Shown: piece by piece, positions 7,890 through 12,883 of the stretch
Numbering within the stretch: position 1 is the stretch's first letter
How the letters are laid out: each line of letters begins with the position of its first letter
Assembly: GCA_023452965.1 (NCBI GenBank)
Contig: JAEXUU010000080.1
Coordinates: forward strand, 1-12,883
Direction: 5' to 3'
Length of the DNA stretch: 12,883 nucleotides
Source of the DNA: Pseudomonadota bacterium
GTDB lineage: Bacteria > Pseudomonadota > Alphaproteobacteria > Rhizobiales > Beijerinckiaceae
Notes under the pieces: model-generated
Told to the model about the DNA's origin: nothing
Seen by the model: the letters and a program-made list of their open reading frames with translations, nothing else
Database searches by the model: none
Position numbers and translations under genes: made by a program

Positions 7890-7895
7890 ATTATA
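7890..7895 (-). promoter_or_regulatory. Candidate -10 element of the LacI-operon promoter
   Basis: A perfect TATAAT hexamer reads on the minus strand here, between the two operators and about 100 bp before the LacI start codon. No good -35 element lies at 16-18 bp; the best position overlaps the edge of operator 2. The hexamer match is seen; promoter function is inferred. On the plus strand, TAAAAT at 7910-7915, directly beside operator 2, is a comparable -10 candidate for the DUF993 unit. Confidence 0.4.
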
Positions 7896-7915
7896 GCGGT
7901 CGCAGCAGATAAAAT

Positions 7916-7933
7916 AACTGGAACGTTCCAGTT
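7916..7933. promoter_or_regulatory. Operator 2 for the LacI-type regulator
   Basis: AACTGGAACGTTCCAGTT is a perfect 18-bp palindrome containing the same 12-bp core as operator 1. It ends 12 bp before the DUF993 start codon and sits at or just after the likely plus-strand transcription start (TAAAAT at 7910-7915), a classic position for repression. It is the more symmetric of the two sites and so is probably the stronger one. Confidence 0.85.
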
Positions 7934-7945
7934 CGAGAGGATGCG

Positions 7946-9109
7946 ATGGCCGAGATCACCTTGCCCCGGGCCGATGGCGGGACGGAGCGCTACACGCTGG
8001 CGCCGGCCTCGCGCTTTCCTCAGGCCCATGCTCCCTCGCGGACACGCACGGTCTTCGCCGCGGCGCATGTCGTTGCAGATCCCCGCAAGCTGAACGAGCC
8101 CTGGCGCGTGCCGGCGCTCGACTGGGATGCGACCCTGGCCTTCCGGCGCCATCTCTGGGGCCTCGGCTTCAAGATCGCCGAGGCGATGGACACCTCGCAG
8201 CGCGGCCAGGGCCTCGACTGGAACAATGCTGCCGAGCTGATCGCCCGCGTGCTCGCGGAGGCGAAGACCGTGCCGGGTGCCGATCTCGCCTGCGGAGCCG
8301 GAACCGACCAGCTCGATCTCGCCGCGGTGCGGACGCTGGACGACGTCATCCGCGCCTATGAGGAGCAGATCGCCCATGTCGAGAAGCATGGCGGCAAGAT
8401 CATCCTGATGGCGAGCCGCGCGCTCTGCCGGGTCGCGAAGGGGCCGGACGACTATCTTTCGGTCTATGGCCGGCTGCTCGGCCAGTGCCGCGGCAAGGTC
8501 GTCCTGCACTGGCTCGGCGAGATGTTCGACCCGGCGCTCGCCGGCTATTGGGGCAGCCGCGATTTCGAGCCGGCGATGCAGGCCGTGCTGACGTTGATCC
8601 GCGAGCACGCCGCCAAGATCGACGGCATCAAGATCTCGCTGCTCGATGCCGGCAAGGAGATCACCATGCGCCGGCAGCTGCCGGAGGGCGTCGTGATGTA
8701 TACCGGCGACGACTTCAACTATGCCGAGCTGATCGGCGGCGACGAGCAGGGCTTCTCGCACGGGCTGCTCGGCATTTTCGATCCGATCGCCCCGGCGGCG
8801 GCGGCCGCCTTCTCCTGCCTCGATGCGGGCGACCGGCAGGGCTTCCACGCCATTCTCGACCCGACGGTCACCCTGGCGCGCCGGCTCTTCGAGGCCCCGA
8901 CCCAGTATTACAAGAGCGGCGTCGTCTTCCTAGCGTGGCTCAACGGCTTCCAGGACCATTTCCGCATGGTCGGCGGCGCTGAATCCGCCCGCGGCATCCT
9001 GCACTATGCCGATCTCTTCCGCCTGGCCGATCAGGCCGGGCTCTTCGCCGATCCCGAGCGCGCGACAACGCGGATGGGTCATCTCTGCGCCCTGAACGGC
9101 ATCGCCTGA
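7946..9109 (+). CDS. DUF993 family protein, dihydrodipicolinate-synthase-like
   Basis: This 387-residue protein resembles the DUF993 family, TIM-barrel proteins related to dihydrodipicolinate synthase and other class I aldolases/lyases. Recognisable stretches are FAAAHVVADP (37-46), MDTSQRGQGLDW (81-92), ADLACGAGTDQL (112-123), KIILMASRALCRVAKGPDDY (151-170) and VLHWLGEMFDPALAGYWGS (186-204). DGIKISLLD (226-234) contains Lys229, which by eye aligns with the Schiff-base lysine of the DHDPS family (the GIK motif on strand 6). The start is supported by GAGAGG a few bases upstream. It is the first gene of the plus-strand unit, 16 bp before the acyl-CoA dehydrogenase, and has operator 2 in front of it. 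A retro-aldol cleavage role in this CoA pathway is inferred; I know of no established reaction for the family. Confidence 0.87.
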   Translation: MAEITLPRADGGTERYTLAPASRFPQAHAPSRTRTVFAAAHVVADPRKLNEPWRVPALDWDATLAFRRHLWGLGFKIAEAMDTSQRGQGLDWNNAAELIARVLAEAKTVPGADLACGAGTDQLDLAAVRTLDDVIRAYEEQIAHVEKHGGKIILMASRALCRVAKGPDDYLSVYGRLLGQCRGKVVLHWLGEMFDPALAGYWGSRDFEPAMQAVLTLIREHAAKIDGIKISLLDAGKEITMRRQLPEGVVMYTGDDFNYAELIGGDEQGFSHGLLGIFDPIAPAAAAAFSCLDAGDRQGFHAILDPTVTLARRLFEAPTQYYKSGVVFLAWLNGFQDHFRMVGGAESARGILHYADLFRLADQAGLFADPERATTRMGHLCALNGIA

Positions 9110-9125
9110 GGACGGGAGAAAACCC

Positions 9126-10289
9126 ATGCACGCGCCGCTCCAGGACACAGCGCTCTACCAGCAGATCCGCGACACCGCCCGCCGCTTCGCCAATGAGGTA
9201 GTGCGCCCGGCTGCTGCCGAACTCGACCGGGACTCGGCCTTCCCGGCCGAGATCTATCGCCAGATGGGCGAGCTCGGCCTGTTCGGCATCACCGCCGATC
9301 CCGAGCATGGCGGGGCCGGGCTCGACACCTATGCCTATGGGCTGGTGATGGAGGAATTGTCGCGCGGCTATGCCTCGGTCGCCGACCAGTGCGGGCTCGT
9401 CGAGCTGATCGGCACGCTGCTGACCCGCTATGGCACGGCCGAGCAGCGCGCCCGCCATCTGCCGGACATCCTGCTGGGCAAGACCCGCGTCGCCTATTGC
9501 CTGACCGAGGCCGAGGCGGGTTCCGACCTTTCCAATGTCCGCACCACCGCGCGCGAGACCGCCGATGGCTATGTCATCGATGGCGGCAAGCTCTGGATCC
9601 ATAATGCGCCGGTCGCCGACCTCGGCTTCGTGCTGGCCTCGACCGATCCCGCCGCAGGCCATCGCGGCATGAGCATCTTCATCGTTGACCTCAACGCGCC
9701 CGGCGTTTCGCGCGGGCCTAAGGAACACAAGATGGGCCAGCGCGCGAGCCAGGTCGGCGCGCTGAACTTCGACGGCGTCAAGGTGCCACGCGCGGCGCTG
9801 CTCGGGCCACAGGGGCGCGGCTTCCACATCATGATGAGCGTGCTCGAAAAGGGCCGTGTCGGCATCGGTGCGCTCGCCGTCGGCATCGCCCAGGCCGGGC
9901 TCGAAGCCGCGCTGGACTATGCTCGCGAGCGGCGCCAGTTCGGCAAGCCGATCCTGGAGAACCAGGGCCTGCAATGGATGCTGGCGGACATGGCCAAGGA
10001 CATCGCCGCGGCCCGGGCGCTGGTCGAACGCGCGGCGCTGCTGATCGACCATGGCGCGCCGGCGACCTCGGCCGCCTCGATCGCCAAATGCTTCGCCAGC
10101 GACATGGCGGTGGCGCAGACCGCGAACGCCGTCCAGATCTTCGGCGGCTCCGGCTACATCCAGGGCTTCGAGGTCGAGCGGCTCTACCGCGACGCCAAGA
10201 TCACCCAGATCTACGAGGGCACCAACCAGATCCAGCGCACCATCATCGCGCGAGAGCTGATCAAGAACGGCGCCGGCGGCGGCGCCTGA
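9126..10289 (+). CDS. Acyl-CoA dehydrogenase
   Basis: This 387-residue flavoprotein would introduce the 2,3 double bond into an acyl-CoA, passing electrons to electron-transfer flavoprotein. The three-part fold is visible: an N-terminal helical domain (1-120), the FAD-contacting middle domain with YCLTEAEAGSDLSN (124-137) and the KMGQRAS strand (202-208), and the C-terminal helical domain with RRQFGKPI (269-276) and QIFGGSGYIQGFEVERLYRDAKI (337-359). The catalytic base is Glu364 in QIYEGTNQIQR, the position used by short- and medium-chain enzymes. A GGGAG ribosome site lies 7 bases before the ATG and the gene follows DUF993 by 16 bp, so both are on one transcript under the LacI operators. With the hydratase and dehydrogenase across the gap it completes the first three steps of a beta-oxidation cycle. 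Substrate unknown. Confidence 0.95.
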   Translation: MHAPLQDTALYQQIRDTARRFANEVVRPAAAELDRDSAFPAEIYRQMGELGLFGITADPEHGGAGLDTYAYGLVMEELSRGYASVADQCGLVELIGTLLTRYGTAEQRARHLPDILLGKTRVAYCLTEAEAGSDLSNVRTTARETADGYVIDGGKLWIHNAPVADLGFVLASTDPAAGHRGMSIFIVDLNAPGVSRGPKEHKMGQRASQVGALNFDGVKVPRAALLGPQGRGFHIMMSVLEKGRVGIGALAVGIAQAGLEAALDYARERRQFGKPILENQGLQWMLADMAKDIAAARALVERAALLIDHGAPATSAASIAKCFASDMAVAQTANAVQIFGGSGYIQGFEVERLYRDAKITQIYEGTNQIQRTIIARELIKNGAGGGA

Positions 10290-10365
10290 TCACCTGCTCA
10301 GGGTCGCCGGAAAGAGTGCAACCGGAAATCGCGACGCGCCGGAAGGCCGGAATTGGTGCCACGCC

Positions 10366-11169
10366 TCAGATATCGTCGCTGAGATTGAGGATCGAGACCT
10401 CTGCGGTTCCGGCTGACCCATTGGCCTCGAACGCGTCGAGCTGGGCCAGCAATGGTGATCCGGTTGTCTGAAGCGTTGCGCGGTCGCGCAGCGCGAGCGT
10501 CAGGCAACGACGCTCGCCCACGCCAGGCTCGCTCCACGCGGTGCCGGACGGTTTGAAGCCAAGGCGCAGGAAGGACGCGACCTCTGCGGGGCGGGAAACG
10601 ATCAATGCCATGCTGGCGCCGGCACCGAGCCCGACCCGGTAGGCATGCCGGGCGAGGGCCGGAGCAAGTGCCTGCGCTGAAGTCGTTTGCCTGACCGCTA
10701 GGCGCGAGAGCACCAGACAGCTGGGATATGCTGCCTGCGGCAGTGCGCTATGTCGAAGCATCGCCAGGAGCTGGGGATCGGTGACGGCGTCGGCTCCCTG
10801 GGTGATCCGGACCGCGGCGAGGCAGCGCCGCTCCGGCCCGGCCCAGAGATTCAGGCTTGCCGTATCGATCGGCTCCAGCAGCCAGCTTTCGCCATGGTTG
10901 GCATAGGTGGAACTCTCGCCGTCGCGCCCGATGAAAAGCCGGTAGCGAAGGCGTCCGATGGCATGGAGCTCCTTGGAGCTTGTCACGGCACGGATGGCAG
11001 GGTGCTGGCTCGGTCCCAGCGCCGCGGCGCCCCATAGCTGGCTAAGCGTGACCATTCTTATGGCGTCGGCGTTGACGCCCTGGCAGGTACACAGCTCGGT
11101 ATCAGCCTTGTCACAAAGACGACAGCGTCCCCTCGTTTCGGCAAGGCACATTACGCATAGGCCCTTCAC
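10366..11169 (-). CDS. FeeM/LuxI-like GNAT-fold N-acyltransferase with cysteine-rich N-terminus
   Basis: The central part resembles acyl-ACP-dependent synthases (FeeM N-acyl amino acid synthases, LuxI acyl-homoserine lactone synthases). From the GTG used here the landmarks are RLRYRLF at about 73-79, a YANHGESWLLEPID stretch at about 88-101 (compare YADH...DPLD in FeeM-like proteins), AAVRIT at about 118-123 and CLVLSRLAV at about 150-158, then a GNAT-like tail (VSRPAEVASFLRLGF). The first 29 residues carry six cysteines spaced CxxC-x7-CxxC-x7-CxC, suggesting a bound metal or redox site. I chose GTG at 11167-11169 because GGGGGAT precedes it; a TTG at 11215-11217 would add 16 residues but has no ribosome site, and ATG at 11149-11151 would remove the first two cysteines of the cluster or split it. 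Codons are less G/C-biased than in the catabolic genes. It diverges from the LuxR-type gene. The fold call is moderate; the product is unknown. Confidence 0.72.
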   Translation of the reverse strand: MKGLCVMCLAETRGRCRLCDKADTELCTCQGVNADAIRMVTLSQLWGAAALGPSQHPAIRAVTSSKELHAIGRLRYRLFIGRDGESSTYANHGESWLLEPIDTASLNLWAGPERRCLAAVRITQGADAVTDPQLLAMLRHSALPQAAYPSCLVLSRLAVRQTTSAQALAPALARHAYRVGLGAGASMALIVSRPAEVASFLRLGFKPSGTAWSEPGVGERRCLTLALRDRATLQTTGSPLLAQLDAFEANGSAGTAEVSILNLSDDI

Positions 11170-11247
11170 TGCCCATCCCCCGATTCGAGCAGGCTCGCCT
11201 TGATCGGCTAGTTTCAAACCTGCCGCAATTCAGGATCTCGGCCCTCA

Positions 11248-11257
11248 CCCAATTGGG
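11248..11257. promoter_or_regulatory. Palindrome in the acyltransferase/LuxR-type divergent gap
   Basis: CCCAATTGGG is a perfect 10-bp palindrome, with one further matching pair three bases out (T11245/A11260). It is the most symmetric site in the 209-bp gap (11170-11378) between the divergent acyltransferase and LuxR-type genes, about 80 bp before the former's GTG. Its position suits a regulator binding site acting on one or both genes. The gap also holds an 8-bp inverted repeat (TAGTTAAG at 11279-11286, CTTAACTA at 11349-11356). I found no convincing -35/-10 pair. Function is inferred from position and symmetry only. Confidence 0.35.
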
Positions 11258-11378
11258 GTAAGACAGTTACTTCGCCGATAGTTAAGTTTCGACTGATCGT
11301 ACGTGTCGGCAGCCATTGCTCTTCGGTTCCTGCTGGAGAATGATCGGCCTTAACTAGAAAAGGGTCGGGGGATCCGGG

Positions 11379-12566
11379 ATGGCGCTGCGCGGGCTGAATA
11401 GTGCCGAGTTCGCTCGCACGGTCGCGCAGATTGGAGAAGTCATCGATGCGGCTGCGCTGGCCCCTGATCGGTGGCACGATGTCTGCGCTGCTTTCCAGTC
11501 CCTGCGCCCGGATGCGCGTGTTCTTTTTCAAGGCCATGACCGATTGGCCCCTTACGCCATGCCTCTGGCCGGAGCGGGCTGGGAGGATGTCAATCTCGAG
11601 CCGTACTTTCTGTATTACGCCTCTCGCAATCCATGGTTGGGAATCTGGAAGGAGATGGCGACCTCGAAGGTCGAGATTGCCGATGCGCTCCTGCCCCGCC
11701 GCGTCCTCGAAGCCACAGAATTCTACAACGACTGGCTGAAGCCCATGGGCCGGGCCGACATGGCCTTGGGACTCAAGATCGCCCATGAGCGTGATCGGGT
11801 CGCGTTCTTCTGTGCTCACTACGATAGCCGCTCCCATGAGCGGACAAACGAAGTAATGGCGCCGGTGATGCAGGCCCTGGCATCGCGCATGCGCCGGGCA
11901 CTCGACTGCAACCGCGCCGTTCTGCGCGGTCAATGCTCAATTCCCAGTGATGGTCTCATGCAAAATCTGCTCGATCCCGCCTTGATCGTGAACTCCGAAT
12001 GCAAACTCGTCGCGGCAAATTCGGCGGCCGAGGCGCTGATCGGCAGCGGTATGCTGATCAATGTGCGTGCCCGCGATATCGTATCGTTCGGCTTGCCCGA
12101 GATTGATGCCAGGTTCGCAAGGTCGGTCGAGGCCACCTGTGCGAGGCATCCTGGAGGGGCCGGGAGCCATGCCGAGTTCCCCGTCGAACTGGCCGGCATC
12201 CGGCTCACGGTCTCGGTCCTTCCGCTCGCTTCGAACCTGCACTCGCTGGCTTTGCGCGGCCCGCTTCCCTATTTCAGCCCGGCGGTCACGGCGTTGGTGA
12301 TCCTCAGGGTGCTTCCTCCCGATCGGTTCGATGCCGTGGTTCGTTTTCGGGCACGCTATCGCCTGACCGAGCAGGAAGCCCGCGTGACGAATGCGCTGCG
12401 GCTCGGCGGCTCTCTGGTCGACATCGCGAAGGAGCTGGGTGTCACCTACGAGACCGCCCGCGCCCATATCAAAAGCGCCTTCAGCAAGACAGGGACGCAT
12501 AATCAGCGCGAGCTTCTCTCACTGCTGCTCGCGGAAAGTGCCCGCTCACCCGAATCCACGATGTAA
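11379..12566 (+). CDS. LuxR-type helix-turn-helix transcriptional regulator with PAS-like region
   Basis: This 395-residue protein ends in a LuxR/GerE-type DNA-binding domain at about 326-385: RYRLTEQEARVTNALRLGGSLVDIAKELGVTYETARAHIKSAFSKTGTHNQRELLSLLL, with the usual T-x-x-E opening and the recognition helix ETARAHIKSAFSKTG (quoted here in two overlapping landmarks: start RYRLTEQEARV, end HNQRELLSLLL). Residues 196-230 (LLDPALIVNSECKL then VAANSAAEALIG) read like a PAS-type sensor segment. The N-terminal 180 residues are not recognised; they do not show the typical acyl-homoserine-lactone pocket residues of quorum-sensing LuxR proteins. The start ATG is preceded by GGGGGAT. It diverges from the acyltransferase gene and converges on mnhG with a 23-bp gap. 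It probably regulates its neighbour and itself. Lower third-position G/C than the catabolic genes hints at a separate origin. Confidence 0.88.
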   Translation: MALRGLNSAEFARTVAQIGEVIDAAALAPDRWHDVCAAFQSLRPDARVLFQGHDRLAPYAMPLAGAGWEDVNLEPYFLYYASRNPWLGIWKEMATSKVEIADALLPRRVLEATEFYNDWLKPMGRADMALGLKIAHERDRVAFFCAHYDSRSHERTNEVMAPVMQALASRMRRALDCNRAVLRGQCSIPSDGLMQNLLDPALIVNSECKLVAANSAAEALIGSGMLINVRARDIVSFGLPEIDARFARSVEATCARHPGGAGSHAEFPVELAGIRLTVSVLPLASNLHSLALRGPLPYFSPAVTALVILRVLPPDRFDAVVRFRARYRLTEQEARVTNALRLGGSLVDIAKELGVTYETARAHIKSAFSKTGTHNQRELLSLLLAESARSPESTM

Positions 12567-12589
12567 AGGCAAGGGTTGAGAAGGGCGCT

Positions 12590-12883
12590 CTACGCGTCCG
12601 GGCGATTGCTTCCGTCCAGCGGGTCGCGGCCTTCCTGCCGGTCGCGGTAAAGCGTCGCCTGGACCAGCAGCAGCAGCGTGACCGGCGTCGTGATCGTGAT
12701 GAACAGGCCGATCAGGATCTCGTGCACCACGGGCCGGGTCTGGCCGATCGAGAAATACAGCATCGAGGCGAGCAGGATGCAGCCCATCCCCAGCGTCGAG
12801 CCGAGCGTCGGCGCGTGCACGCGCTCATAGAAGCTCTTGAACCGCAGCAGGCCGAGCGCGCCGATCAGGGCTAGCCCCGAACC
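12590..12883 (-). CDS. mnhG: Monovalent cation/proton antiporter subunit G (partial)
   Basis: This is the C-terminal 97 codons of an MnhG/MrpG/PhaG subunit; the 5' end lies beyond the right edge. The frame stays open to the last base, and the most upstream residues read GLLRFKSFYERVHAPTLGS, the signature of this small membrane protein. Two hydrophobic segments follow (about GMGCILLASMLYF and EILIGLFITITTPVTLLLL), then VQATLYRDR and an acidic/polar tail. A complete family member is about 100-125 residues, so roughly the first membrane helix is missing. Subunit G is the last, small subunit of the multisubunit Na+ or K+/H+ antiporter that supports pH and salt homeostasis in the inner membrane. 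The other subunits (A-F) would be expected just to the right. It is unrelated to the CoA locus and converges with the LuxR-type gene. Confidence 0.93.
   Translation of the reverse strand, partial: GSGLALIGALGLLRFKSFYERVHAPTLGSTLGMGCILLASMLYFSIGQTRPVVHEILIGLFITITTPVTLLLLVQATLYRDRQEGRDPLDGSNRPDA

Noticed and set aside
11214..11933. A 239-codon open frame on the minus strand upstream of the acyltransferase
   Set aside because: It is antisense to the start of the LuxR-type gene, has no recognisable domain and no good ribosome site, whereas the plus-strand frame has a LuxR-type helix-turn-helix.
12567..12589. Terminator between the convergent LuxR-type and mnhG genes
   Set aside because: The 23-bp gap has no inverted repeat or T-run.

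Overview
The window is GC-rich DNA with tightly packed genes, compact operons and strong G/C preference at third codon positions. Protein styles (a polar amino-acid ABC transporter, an MnhG/PhaG-type antiporter subunit, a DUF993 protein, an FeeM/LuxI-like acyltransferase) suggest an alphaproteobacterium of the Hyphomicrobiales (Rhizobiales), perhaps Bosea-like. The genus is an inference from protein style, not a database match. I saw no rRNA, tRNA, CRISPR array, insertion sequence or attachment site.

Layout. At 1-262 (minus) is the N-terminal part of an AraC-type regulator that runs off the left edge. From 385 to 3461 (minus; transcribed right to left) is a complete polar amino-acid-type ABC importer: permease, permease, periplasmic binding protein, then ATPase. 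A perfect 12-bp hairpin lies between the binding-protein and ATPase genes. From 3578 to 7787 (minus) is a LacI-type regulator followed by a CoA-transferase, an enoyl-CoA hydratase and a short-chain dehydrogenase, with 28-bp, 4-bp-overlap and 1-bp junctions. Facing away on the plus strand are a DUF993 (dihydrodipicolinate-synthase-like) gene and an acyl-CoA dehydrogenase (7946-10289). The 158-bp gap between the two divergent units holds two copies of the palindrome TGGAACGTTCCA, 95 bp apart centre to centre, which are the likely LacI operators.

Together, 385-10289 reads as one catabolic locus: take up a small carboxylate, load it onto CoA, dehydrogenate, hydrate, oxidise the alcohol, then cleave it. 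No thiolase is present. The DUF993 protein, with a lysine where aldolases of this fold form a Schiff base, is the obvious candidate for carbon-carbon cleavage. The substrate is unknown. The binding protein seems to lack the aspartate that normally holds the alpha-ammonium group of amino acids.

The right end is different. A lower-GC stretch holds a divergent pair: an FeeM/LuxI-like N-acyltransferase with a six-cysteine N-terminus (10366-11169, minus) and a regulator with a LuxR-type helix-turn-helix (11379-12566, plus). They share a 209-bp gap with a palindrome. This may be an undescribed acyl-signal synthase/regulator pair. The window ends inside mnhG (minus), the last subunit of a multisubunit cation/proton antiporter whose other genes would lie to the right.
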